Of a stretch of 64,000 nucleotides of DNA, positions 33,255 through 41,400 are shown piece by piece (positions within the stretch are counted from its first letter, which is position 1; each line of letters opens with the position of its first letter). The DNA is from CAIVVT01 sp963823095 (GTDB lineage Bacteria; Acidobacteriota; Terriglobia; Bryobacterales; Bryobacteraceae). Below the pieces are notes generated by a model. That model searched no databases. It was not told the DNA's origin and saw only the letters and a list, made by a program, of their open reading frames with translations. The stretch spans positions 124,001 through 188,000 of the forward strand of contig CAWGKI010000003.1 in assembly GCA_963823095.1 (NCBI GenBank), written 5' to 3'. A program made the translations under genes and the position numbers.

Positions 33255-33971
33255 GTGAAGGTTCGCGTACTTTTTTTCGGCATTGCCAGGGAAATCACGG
33301 GCCTCGGGCAGGACTCACCCGAGCTGTCTGCGGACGCGACCGCCGCGGACTTGCTGCGCCTTTACACTGCCCGATTTCCGCGGCTCGGCGGCATCGGCGC
33401 CTCGCTCGTCATGGCCGTAAATCAGGAGTTCAGCGATCCCGCGCGCCTGCTGGCCGAGAATGACGAGGTCGCGTTTCTGCCTCCGGTCAGCGGCGGCTCG
33501 GGCCCGTGGACCCAGGCGATCGAGCATCCGAACGGCCACTTCTTCGCGCTGACCCGGCAGGCCATCGACCCTCGCGGCATCGCCCGGTCCTTACTGCGCG
33601 GCGAGGACGGCGCGGTGGTCACGTTTGAAGGCGTCACGCGCAACAACACCAAGGGCCGCCCGACGCTCTACCTCGATTACGAATGCTATGAGCCGATGGC
33701 GATTCGCGTGATGGCGCGCATCGGGGAGGAGCTTGCCGAGTCGCTGCCGATCGACCGCATCGCGATGGTCCATCGTCTGGGGCGCGTCGAAATCGGCGAA
33801 GCGAGCGTGGCGATTGTGGTCACGGCGGCGCACCGCAAGCCGGCCTTCGAAGCCTGTTCGGAGGGAATCACGCGGTTGAAGAAGCTGGTGCCCATCTGGA
33901 AGAAAGAGCACTTCGAAGATGGCGCCGTGTGGGTGGAGGGCGATTGGGACGAATCGGTTTTGGGCCGTTGA
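33255..33971 (+). CDS. moaX: MoaD-MoaE fusion (molybdopterin synthase)
   Basis: 238 residues from GTG 33255. Residues 1-81 are MoaD, the small sulfur-carrying subunit, ending in the functional Gly-Gly at 80-81 (PPVSGG). Residues 90-238 are MoaE, the catalytic subunit that converts precursor Z (cPMP) to molybdopterin: GVTRNNTKGRPTLYLDYE, HRLGRVEIGEASV, AAHRKPAFEAC and KKLVPIWKKEHFEDG carry the active-site Lys and Arg residues. Free MoaD needs its C-terminal Gly to be thiocarboxylated, so a fused protein must be cut after Gly-Gly, as is known for the mycobacterial MoaX fusion. No other moa genes are near. Its stop overlaps the next gene's probable TTG start by four bases. Confidence 0.9.
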   Translation: MKVRVLFFGIAREITGLGQDSPELSADATAADLLRLYTARFPRLGGIGASLVMAVNQEFSDPARLLAENDEVAFLPPVSGGSGPWTQAIEHPNGHFFALTRQAIDPRGIARSLLRGEDGAVVTFEGVTRNNTKGRPTLYLDYECYEPMAIRVMARIGEELAESLPIDRIAMVHRLGRVEIGEASVAIVVTAAHRKPAFEACSEGITRLKKLVPIWKKEHFEDGAVWVEGDWDESVLGR

Positions 33972-35077
33972 GAGCGGCCCTCTTACTGCTTACGGGGTGC
34001 TGTTTGGCGGGGCTGGGCATTGCCGGATTGATGGCGCAGCAGGGCCCGCTTGAACCGGGTACGCAAAGCGTCGCCAAGCCGAAGAAGCCCGCACAGACTC
34101 AGTCCGCGCCCGCCGCCTCCACGGGGCAGACCCCTGCCAAACCGAAAGCGCCCGCCGCGAAGGTGCCCTTCAAACCCGAATCCGCGACGGACGGGCAGGG
34201 GCAAGACGATACGCCGGTCTTCCGCTCGGACGTCCGACTGGTGCACATGCTGGCCACCGTGCGCGACAGTCACGGTGCGCTCGCCGGGAACTTGTCCCGC
34301 GACGACTTCCAGATCTCCGATAACGGAGTGGCCCAAGAGGTCGCCGTGTTCGAACCAACCACCGAAAGGCCGCTCTCCGTGGCCCTGTTGATCGACTGCA
34401 GCGGCTCCACGCAGCGCGAGCATCGCACTGAGCTCGACTCCGCCCGCACGTTCATCCGCTCGCTCTTCCAACAAGGCAACGCGAACGATGCGGCGACCCT
34501 TTACTCCTTCAACGCCGACGTGACTCTCGAAGCCTCCTGGACGCGTAGCGCGGAACGCATGGAACGGGCCCTCAACCGGCTCCACAGCGAGGGCGCGACG
34601 GCGCTCTACGATGCGATCGCGTTTGCCTCGCAGGACCTGAAATCGCGCGAAGGGCGGCACGTCGAAGTCATCGTCAGCGACGGCGGCAACACCTTCGGCA
34701 AGACGACCTACGTGCAGGCGCTGGAGGCGGCGCATGCCGCTGACGCAATCGTATACTCGGTCATCATCGTGCCCGTCGCCGAAGAGCCTGGGCGCAATAC
34801 CGGCGGCGAACACGCGCTGACTTCGCTCTCGACCTCCACCGGCGGACGAATCTTCTTTCCGAGCACGACAAAGGACCTGGATCAATCGTTCGCGGAGATC
34901 CTGCGCGACCTGCGCACCCAGTACCTGATTGGCTACTACCCGCGCGGCGTCCCCGCGGCACGCGAGCGGTTCCACGAAGTGAAGCTTTCGCTGCGGCGGC
35001 CGGACTACAGCGTGTCTACGCGCAGCGGCTACTTCGAGCCTTCCCCATCGCGAGGCTTCCGCCCAGTGTCGAAGTAG
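33968..35077 (+). CDS. VWFA-domain protein of the acidobacterial type
   Basis: 369 residues from TTG 33968, chosen because it gives a clean signal peptide (ALLLLTGCCLAGLGIAGLMA) and the common four-base overlap; a GTG at 33929 would add 13 residues of MoaE overlap. A Pro/Ala/Lys-rich linker (about 30-75) precedes an N-terminal beta domain (VRLVHMLATVRDSHGALAGN, SRDDFQISDNG) and a von Willebrand A domain (about 135-340). The metal-binding site is LLIDCSGSTQ (DxSxS) with later Thr and Asp. Such exported VWFA proteins are very common in Acidobacteria; they are thought to bind other proteins and their roles are mostly unknown. A lipobox-like TGCC is seen but poorly placed. Confidence 0.85.
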   Translation: MRAALLLLTGCCLAGLGIAGLMAQQGPLEPGTQSVAKPKKPAQTQSAPAASTGQTPAKPKAPAAKVPFKPESATDGQGQDDTPVFRSDVRLVHMLATVRDSHGALAGNLSRDDFQISDNGVAQEVAVFEPTTERPLSVALLIDCSGSTQREHRTELDSARTFIRSLFQQGNANDAATLYSFNADVTLEASWTRSAERMERALNRLHSEGATALYDAIAFASQDLKSREGRHVEVIVSDGGNTFGKTTYVQALEAAHAADAIVYSVIIVPVAEEPGRNTGGEHALTSLSTSTGGRIFFPSTTKDLDQSFAEILRDLRTQYLIGYYPRGVPAARERFHEVKLSLRRPDYSVSTRSGYFEPSPSRGFRPVSK

Positions 35078-35278
35078 CGCCGGCGCGAGAGCAGCCACCG
35101 GGCAAGCGAAACCAAGCCGGATCCCAGCCAAGTCGATATCGTACAGTGCGCTGGAACGGGATGCGCGCAGATATCCGCCGAAACATTTCGCCGTATTATG
35201 CATCAAACTCGTTAGAATGGGAGTCCTGGGAGTCCTTCCGTTCATAGGGGGAAGGGATCTGTACGTTCCCGCGATCCA

Positions 35279-35695
35279 ATGGTGGTCCGAATCATTTATC
35301 GACCGTCGCGTCGCCCGATGACGGCTGAGTGTCTGACGACTGTAGCCGCTGCCTCTGGCGCCGATGGCGAGGCTGCCATTGAACGCGACGCCGAGAAGAA
35401 AGATTCGGAACCTGAGCGGAGAACGCACTCCCGTTTGCATCGAAAAGTCCTGCGCTCCTTGGCGCTGCTATTATTCCGCTTGGGCCTGGCCGCGGTGATC
35501 ATGGCGGTGTGGCGAATTGCCGACGACCTGGGCCTTCCCCTGGCCTTCGTTTTTCCTACTGGAATGTTCTCGCACTGGCAGGTTTGGTTCGGGCTCGCGG
35601 TCTTGCTGCTGGGTAGCGCCGGGTTAGTGGCCCGCCGGCTGCGATTCGGCAAGGCGCAGGACGACCAGAGCGCCGACCGGGCGCAAGCGGCCTGA
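35279..35695 (+). CDS. Small membrane protein, unknown
   Basis: 138 residues from ATG 35279; a later ATG at 35318 is equally possible as neither has a clear ribosome site. A charged N-terminal half (EKKDSEPERRTHSRLHRK) is followed by two membrane helices (LALLLFRLGLAAVIMAVW and VWFGLAVLLLGSAGLVARR) and a charged tail. Not recognised. It is alone between the VWFA gene and the convergent BrnTA pair. Confidence 0.5.
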   Translation: MVVRIIYRPSRRPMTAECLTTVAAASGADGEAAIERDAEKKDSEPERRTHSRLHRKVLRSLALLLFRLGLAAVIMAVWRIADDLGLPLAFVFPTGMFSHWQVWFGLAVLLLGSAGLVARRLRFGKAQDDQSADRAQAA

Positions 35696-35743
35696 CTTAG
35701 CGGAAAAACTTCAGCGAAGCTCTTGACCGGAACCAGTGGGCCG

Positions 35744-35998
35744 TTATCCTGCCCGCCGAAGTTCCTGCCTAAGCACCCGCCGGATGGTCGATTCCAATGG
35801 TTCGCGCTTTTGCGCCAAACTCTCGCGCAGCGCATCGTTGATCAACGTCTGGTAGTTGCCTCCGCCGGCTTCTTCTATGTGATTGCGGAACCAATTCAGA
35901 ATGTCGTTGTCGAGGCGAATCGTGACTCGCGTCTTGCCCGGAGGCGCTTTGACGACAGGTCCACGTTTGGCGTTAGTGAAATCGTACTCTTTCTTCAT
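35744..35998 (-). CDS. brnA: BrnA-family antitoxin
   Basis: 84 residues from ATG 35998, overlapping the toxin stop by four bases. The N-terminus MKKEYDFTNAKRGPV and the ribbon-helix-helix part (KTRVTIRLDNDILNWFRNHI and GGGNYQTLINDALRESL) are classical BrnA. It neutralises BrnT and represses the operon. The open frame continues upstream to 36256, but that part overlaps the toxin gene. Confidence 0.9.
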   Translation of the reverse strand: MKKEYDFTNAKRGPVVKAPPGKTRVTIRLDNDILNWFRNHIEEAGGGNYQTLINDALRESLAQKREPLESTIRRVLRQELRRAG

Positions 35999-36270
35999 AA
36001 GCCCTCTGCGTACCGACGGCGTTCGTTGGGTGTTGCCGTACGGGCCGAAATCATCCTCACGCTGCTCACTCGCCATGTGTAAACGACGACCAGAATACGT
36101 CCGAGCGCGTCGACTCCCAATGTGATCCAACGCTGTTCGCCGCTTGCGGATTCCTCCGTCATTGTGAGCGCCTGCTCGTCTTCCAGCACCGTCAAGGCAT
36201 CTGGGAAGTGAACCCCGTGTTTGCGCACGTTGAGGCGTGCCTTCCTCGGGTCCCACTCAAACTCTGTCAT
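35995..36270 (-). CDS. brnT: BrnT-family toxin
   Basis: 91 residues. FEWDPRKARLNVRKHGVHF is the BrnT signature; LVVVYTWRVSSVRMISARTA with the late Arg residues and NERRRYAEGL complete the RelE-like fold. Toxin first, antitoxin second, is the normal BrnTA order. Intact and probably functional. It is distinct from the BrnT at 31772-32041. Confidence 0.9.
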   Translation of the reverse strand: MTEFEWDPRKARLNVRKHGVHFPDALTVLEDEQALTMTEESASGEQRWITLGVDALGRILVVVYTWRVSSVRMISARTATPNERRRYAEGL

Positions 36271-36412
36271 CCTGTGTACAAGCGTACACCAGGGAGCGCC
36301 GCCCGTGCGGGTTCTTTCGTTGAATTGACCGCCGCACGCTTATTCTCGTGACTGCCCAGGCGCAACGTCACGGATCAGGTATCTCACCGTGGGGCAACTG
36401 TACACTGGTCGT

Positions 36413-38218
36413 ATGCGGTTGACCGGTCCGTTTTTATTGACCCTCGTGGCCACGCTGGCGCGCGCCGAAAGCCCCTGCCAGTCCGTCGCCGAGTGGACTC
36501 CCTGTGAGGTTTCGTTCGAATTGAGCGCCGACGCGCTGAAGGCCCATCCCAACCCCGTCGTTAGCGTGGACCTGTGGGGCGAGTTTCGCTCGCCCGCCCC
36601 GAAAAACCACACCCGCCGGCTGCCGGCCTATTGGGACGGCGGGAATCGCATGGTGATCCGCTTCACGCCCGACGACGGCGGCGCGTGGACCTGGCGCCTC
36701 ACAGGAAACCTTCCCGACGCCGACGGCAAGGAAGGCCAGTTCACCGTAACGGCGAACGAAGAGAACGGCTTCCTGCGCCCCGCCAACCTGCACTTCTGGA
36801 TTCATCCCGACACCATCAAGCCGCACCTCTGGATGGGCGACGATCACCCCGACCTGTTCAGCATGGACCGCGGCGCTTTCGACCGTTTGCTGGCTGCGCG
36901 CGCCGCGCAGAAGTTCACGCACTTGCGAGCCCAGGTGCTGACGCCCGGCGCTCAGCCTTTCACCGCTCCCGACAAGCCGAACCTCCAATACTTTGCCGAA
37001 ATGGACGCGCGCATGAGCGCGATCTACAAGAGCGGTCTGGCCGTCGATCTCGTACTTGCCCCGGATGCCGCCACGCTGGCCCGCCTTTTTCCGAACTGGG
37101 CCGAGCGCGAGCGCTTCCTGCGCTACGTGGTCTCGCGCTATGACGCCTACAACGTGAGTTGGGAAATCGCCGGCAGCTATGAAGGCATAGCGAGCGGCCG
37201 CAATATCGTGAAAGAACTCGGACTGGCCCTGCGCCGTTTCGACCCCTACAACCATCCGGGCACTTCAGGCGCGCAGGTGACCTCGTCCGGAGTGCTCGGC
37301 GACAAGTGGGTCTCCCACATCATCGAGAATTCGCCCGACCCCGCGATCGGGTCCATCGAGCATCAGAAGTACGCGCTGCCGCTGGTCAACGTGGGCTTCG
37401 CGCCAGCAGGCGCAACCGGCGCAGTATTTCGTAAGGCCCTGTGGGAGTCGACTATGAACGGACAATGGCCCGTCTCACGCATCGCCGCGGCCGACTCGGC
37501 CGAGACGAAAGTCATGCAGACCTGGGCCGAGACGCTTCTGAACACGCGCTATTGGGAGCTCGAACCGTATTTCGAAATCGATGGAGGACGAGCCGTAGCG
37601 TTGCCCGGGGTGGAATACCTCATCTACATCGACAAGCCCGGACCGTTGAGCGTGATGGTCGAGAAACACGGCTATGACGTGTACTGGATCGATCCGGCCA
37701 CAGGCGTACGCAACAAGGAGAAGAAGGATTGGAAGGGCGAGGAGTTCACCGGCCAACCGCCGGACTCGTCGCACGACTGGATCCTGCACCTTTCCCGCGA
37801 TGGCCACAAGGCCGGCATGTTGAAGAGTTACAAGTTCGACTCGCGCGGCGACGACGAACGGGCGCCTAACCAGTTGCAGGAAGTGGACACCGACGTCGCT
37901 AAGATGCCCTTCGCTCTGGTCAGCCCCAAGCCCGATGAAACCACGCTCATCGCGGGCCAAAGCGTTCCTTTCGAGATCAAGCTGAAACGCGAGACCAAGG
38001 GGACCCGGCGTATGATGTACATGGCCACGGGAGAGGTGGTGCTGGACGGCTCCGGCTCGCGCATTCTCGGCACGGGCAGTTCGGGCCAGTGGACCATCCC
38101 GGCCGATATGCTGGTCAGCGATAGCGGCGTGCTCAACGTGCGTATCGAAGCTCTGAACGCCGGCGGCAAACTCTACGCATTGGATGTGGTGTTTCCCGTG
38201 AAGAAAGCTGCGAAGTGA
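36413..38218 (+). CDS. DUF5060-containing glycoside-hydrolase-like protein
   Basis: 601 residues. The start at ATG 36413 gives a signal peptide (LTGPFLLTLVATLARA); the GTG at 36389 only adds eight residues. An N-terminal beta-sandwich (DUF5060; SFELSADALKAHPNPVVSVD, PDDGGAWTWRLTGNLPDADG) is followed by a TIM-barrel-like region typical of DUF4038/apiosidase-like enzymes (HFWIHPDTIKPHLWMGDDHP, AQVLTPGAQPF, NVSWEIAGSYEG, MNGQWPVSRI), and a C-terminal beta domain. Residue W-E-I-A-G at about 255 occupies the acid/base strand, with A-G in place of N-E, so catalysis may differ from related glycosidases. 37 bases separate it from the GH39-like gene; they are probably co-expressed. Confidence 0.75.
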   Translation: MRLTGPFLLTLVATLARAESPCQSVAEWTPCEVSFELSADALKAHPNPVVSVDLWGEFRSPAPKNHTRRLPAYWDGGNRMVIRFTPDDGGAWTWRLTGNLPDADGKEGQFTVTANEENGFLRPANLHFWIHPDTIKPHLWMGDDHPDLFSMDRGAFDRLLAARAAQKFTHLRAQVLTPGAQPFTAPDKPNLQYFAEMDARMSAIYKSGLAVDLVLAPDAATLARLFPNWAERERFLRYVVSRYDAYNVSWEIAGSYEGIASGRNIVKELGLALRRFDPYNHPGTSGAQVTSSGVLGDKWVSHIIENSPDPAIGSIEHQKYALPLVNVGFAPAGATGAVFRKALWESTMNGQWPVSRIAAADSAETKVMQTWAETLLNTRYWELEPYFEIDGGRAVALPGVEYLIYIDKPGPLSVMVEKHGYDVYWIDPATGVRNKEKKDWKGEEFTGQPPDSSHDWILHLSRDGHKAGMLKSYKFDSRGDDERAPNQLQEVDTDVAKMPFALVSPKPDETTLIAGQSVPFEIKLKRETKGTRRMMYMATGEVVLDGSGSRILGTGSSGQWTIPADMLVSDSGVLNVRIEALNAGGKLYALDVVFPVKKAAK

Positions 38219-38255
38219 GCGGCGCCGTTTCGGTGTTGAAAGAAGGAAGTTAGCT

Positions 38256-39725
38256 ATGTGGAAGACATTGCCTCTGCTGTTCTGCGCCGCTGTGCTGATG
38301 GCCGAGCCGGTCAAAGTAAACTGGGACAAGGTCGTCATCGAATCGACGACGACGCCGACTTTGCAGGTGGTGGTCAACCCGCCCCTGCGACCGGGCTCCA
38401 AGATCCATGACCGTACTTACGAAGAACTGCGCAAGCTCGGCGCCGACTACGTGCGCTATGTCCCGTGGCTTCCCTACCCCAAGCTCGCCGTGGCAGAACT
38501 GGAACCGCCCGCCAATGGCAAGACCAGTTGGGACTTCTCCCTGATCGATCCGATGACCATCGATTTCCTGAAGGCCACCGAAGGCCATCCGGCGATGCTC
38601 AACTTCAGCACCATCCCGCAATGGATGTTCAAGACCGCGAAGCCCGTTCCCTACCCCGCCGACCCGGACGAGCCCGTGTGGAACTACACGCAAGGCACGG
38701 AGTTGCGCGACCCGTCGCTGAAGGAACTCGCCGATTATTATGTCCGGCTCGTCTCCTGGTACACCAAGGGCGGCTTCACCGACGAGCTCGGCAAAATGCA
38801 CAAATCGGGCCATCATTTCAAGATCGCCTATTGGGAGATTTTCAACGAGATCGAGGGCGAGCACGACACGACGCCCGAGCAATACACAGCACGCTACGAC
38901 GCCATCGCCGGCGCTCTGCACAAGCTCGATCCGGAGATGAAGTTCGTCGCGCTCGCGCTAATGTCACCAAGCAGGGGCGCGCATTACTTCGAGTATTTCT
39001 TGAACCCCAAGAACCACAAGCCCGGCGTGCCGCTGGACATGATCAGTTACCATTTCTACGCCGTGCCGCAGCCCGACGAAACGATGGACATCCAGCAGCA
39101 CACGTATTTCACTCAAGCCGACGGCTTCGTGAACTCGGTGAGTTTCATCGAGTCCATTCGCAAGCGGCTGTCGCCCACGACGCGGACGACCGTGAACGAA
39201 ACGGGCTCCATCTCCGCGGAAGACCTCGGTCAGGGGGCGCCCGGCTACGTCTTCAAACCCATTCCCAACGCGTATTGGAATCTCTCGGGCGCGACCTACG
39301 CCTACGTCTACGCCCGGCTGGCGGCGATGGGCATCGATATCGTGGGCGAAAGCCAACTGGTCGGCTATCCAACCCAATACCCCAGCGTGAGCATGGTGGA
39401 CTGGGAGACCGGAGCGCCGAACGCGCGCTTCCGCGTCCTGGAACTGCTGAAAAACAGCCTCGCGCCCGGCGACAAGCTGGTGGCCACGGAGAACGCTCCG
39501 CAATTCGTGCATGCTCAGGGGTTTGTGGGGAGCGACGGCAAGCACAAGCTGCTTCTGGTCAGCAAACGCGACCGCGAGATTGAAGTTCGACTGACGTCGG
39601 GCACGGGGGCTACCGCCACGGTCGTAGACCAGACCACTAAGGGCGATCTGGCGAGAGTTGAAAAGCTGAGCGGCGACACGTTCCGTCTGCCCGGATATGG
39701 CGTGGCCGTGGTGACGTGGCAGTAA
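38256..39725 (+). CDS. GH39-like glycoside hydrolase
   Basis: 489 residues with GGAAG eight bases before the ATG and a signal peptide (TLPLLFCAAVLMA). The TIM barrel is GH39-like: KLGADYVRYVPWLPYPKL near the N-terminus, the acid/base Glu in YWEIFNEIEGEHD (about 194), MISYHFYAVP on strand 6, and the likely nucleophile Glu in TTVNETGS (about 312). GH39 includes beta-xylosidases and alpha-L-iduronidases that retain anomeric configuration; the substrate here cannot be told. A small beta domain ends the protein. Paired with the preceding DUF5060 gene, this suggests extracellular or periplasmic polysaccharide breakdown. Confidence 0.8.
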   Translation: MWKTLPLLFCAAVLMAEPVKVNWDKVVIESTTTPTLQVVVNPPLRPGSKIHDRTYEELRKLGADYVRYVPWLPYPKLAVAELEPPANGKTSWDFSLIDPMTIDFLKATEGHPAMLNFSTIPQWMFKTAKPVPYPADPDEPVWNYTQGTELRDPSLKELADYYVRLVSWYTKGGFTDELGKMHKSGHHFKIAYWEIFNEIEGEHDTTPEQYTARYDAIAGALHKLDPEMKFVALALMSPSRGAHYFEYFLNPKNHKPGVPLDMISYHFYAVPQPDETMDIQQHTYFTQADGFVNSVSFIESIRKRLSPTTRTTVNETGSISAEDLGQGAPGYVFKPIPNAYWNLSGATYAYVYARLAAMGIDIVGESQLVGYPTQYPSVSMVDWETGAPNARFRVLELLKNSLAPGDKLVATENAPQFVHAQGFVGSDGKHKLLLVSKRDREIEVRLTSGTGATATVVDQTTKGDLARVEKLSGDTFRLPGYGVAVVTWQ

Positions 39726-39902
39726 CTGTCACCGGATCGGCGCCGACCGCGCTGAAGCGGCCTCCGCCCCGAAAGAGAACCGCAGCCGCGCGGTAGTATC
39801 AGGTTTAAGTTTTTCTTGCAAATGACTACTGTAAAACGAGTTATAAACACAGAAGTCCTGTAGGAATCATTCGTATGCGTTTCAGCTCGCTGGGCAGCAG
39901 GT

Positions 39903-39930
39903 GCCGATCTGGAGATCGGCGTTCCCAGGG
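39903..39930 (+). repeat. REP-like hairpin, copy 2
   Basis: Same 28 bases as copy 1, in the intergenic region upstream of the dioxygenase gene. The remaining 200 bases of this gap show nothing else. Confidence 0.75.
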
Positions 39931-39962
39931 CGCATCCGGCGCGGGTCGCAGGAGAGAGTCCA

Positions 39963-40751
39963 TTGAACTCAAGCATCACCATGCCCGCTTTGTTCGCCGG
40001 CCACGGCTCGCCGATGAATGCCATCGAAGAAAACGCGTTCACTCGTGCGCAGGCCGCACAAGCTGCTCTGCTGCCCTCGATTCCCAAGGCCATCCTCTGC
40101 ATCTCGGCCCATTGGGAAACGCATGGGACGCGCGTGACCACATCGCCCGCGCCCCGCACGATCCACGATTTCGGCGGCTTTCCGGCCGAATTGTTCGCCG
40201 TCGAATACCCGGCGCCGGGCTCACACGAACTGGCCTCGCGCATTCAGGCTCTGTTTGAGGACGGACAGGTAAAGGGCGACGAGCGATGGGGTCTTGACCA
40301 TGGGAGCTGGTCGCTGCTGAAGCACATGTTCCCGGCCGCGGATGTGCCCGTAGTGCAGCTCAGCCTGGATCGCGACCTCACGCCCGCGCAGCACTACGCT
40401 CTCGCCCGCAAGCTCCAGCCGCTGCGCGATGAGGGCGTGCTGATCCTGGGCAGCGGCAACATCGTCCACTCGTTGCGGTTCGTCCAATGGGATGGAGAAT
40501 CCGCACCTTACGATTGGGCGGTCAACTTCGATGCAGCGGTTGCGGAGTTCCTGACCACTCGCAACCACAACGGGCTGATCCGCTATCGCGAACTGCTCGG
40601 CCGCAATGCGGAACTCTCCGCGCCGACCGAGGAGCATTACTTGCCTCTGCTCTACATCGCGGCGTTACAGCGAGAGAACGAGCCGCTCAAGTTCTTCAAC
40701 GAAGGGTTTCAGATGGCGTCCCTTTCAATGCGCAGTCTGCGGCTTGGGTAG
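39963..40751 (+). CDS. ygiD: DODA-type extradiol dioxygenase (YgiD-like)
   Basis: 262 residues. The TTG at 39963 has AGGAGAG six bases upstream and is preferred to ATG 39981. The class III extradiol dioxygenase fold shows the metal ligands in FAGHGSPMNA (His14 region), SAHWETHG (His about 49) and the catalytic His in DHGSWSLLKHMFP and GSGNIVHSL. E. coli YgiD is a Zn/Fe 4,5-DOPA dioxygenase opening catechol rings. EEHYLPLLYIAALQ near the end is also conserved. It is a single gene flanked by REP-like repeats. Confidence 0.9.
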   Translation: MNSSITMPALFAGHGSPMNAIEENAFTRAQAAQAALLPSIPKAILCISAHWETHGTRVTTSPAPRTIHDFGGFPAELFAVEYPAPGSHELASRIQALFEDGQVKGDERWGLDHGSWSLLKHMFPAADVPVVQLSLDRDLTPAQHYALARKLQPLRDEGVLILGSGNIVHSLRFVQWDGESAPYDWAVNFDAAVAEFLTTRNHNGLIRYRELLGRNAELSAPTEEHYLPLLYIAALQRENEPLKFFNEGFQMASLSMRSLRLG

Positions 40752-40759
40752 GCCGCGCC

Positions 40760-40787
40760 CCCTGGGAACGCCGGTCTCCAGACCGGC
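40760..40787 (-). repeat. REP-like hairpin, copy 3 (inverted)
   Basis: Minus-strand copy just after the dioxygenase gene. It reads GCCGGTCTGG-AGACCGGC plus GTTCCCAGGG; the A-to-G and T-to-C changes relative to the other copies fall opposite each other in the stem, keeping the pairing. Confidence 0.75.
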
Positions 40788-40910
40788 ACCGATCTCTCCA
40801 TGACCGGCGGACCGTGCACCCCCAATGATGAAAATGACATGTCCGTCTCCCAGCACCTCGAATGCAACGCGGACACTGATGCGGCCGCCGCCCACAACGA
40901 ATAACCGGCG

Positions 40911-41055
40911 AGCACCGAGCCCCGAACGAAGAGAGGGGTCCCGTGGAAGCGGCCTCGGCGCTGGGTGGAAATCAACGGAGGCGCGGCGCCGAATGAGGAC
41001 CGCGAAGCGGAGGAAAGTTCCGGGGGACCCCTCTCTTCGTTCGGGGCTCGGTGCT
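40911..41055. mobile_element. 145-bp element with perfect 32-bp terminal inverted repeats
   Basis: Arms 40911-40942 and 41024-41055 are exact reverse complements (AGCACCGAGCCCCGAACGAA... to ...TTCGTTCGGGGCTCGGTGCT). The interior of 81 bases is GC-rich and non-coding. A related, shorter element is at 56918-57006, and the sequence just upstream (from about 40792) resembles the sequence upstream of that one. It is probably a non-autonomous mobile or hairpin element; no transposase is in it. Confidence 0.7.
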
Positions 41056-41198
41056 GATAACGACTGAAAGTGCAAGCGCCGCGTAATCAACAGCCAGATT
41101 TTCAGAGCAACGCCTGCGTGAGCGGCAACTCAAACGTGCATTCGCGCGCCCGGAGACATGCCGGCAGTTCCCTGCGACCGAGGTGTGAGCCGGACGAA

Positions 41199-41226
41199 GC
41201 CGATCTGGAGATCGGCGTTCCCAGGG
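41199..41226 (+). repeat. REP-like hairpin, copy 4
   Basis: Same 28 bases as copy 1, in the 650-base gap 40752-41400, which also holds the 145-bp element and copy 3 but no gene. Confidence 0.75.
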
Positions 41227-41400
41227 CGCGTCCGCCGCTCGTCTAAAGCCATGCGCAGACTTTCATGCGATCTTGCGAGCTCGGCAGGCCCATGGGCGCT
41301 CTCTGACATTCGCGGTTCTGTGCTGCGTGGCAGATGCGCTGCGTTCATCCTTTGGGCCGGGCGGCGGAGCCAGGGAGCAAAGAGAAAATGTGCAACAGGA

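Noticed and set aside
33983..35440. Minus-strand open frame opposite the VWFA gene
   Set aside because: No start signal or domain; VWFA motifs on the plus strand are unmistakable.
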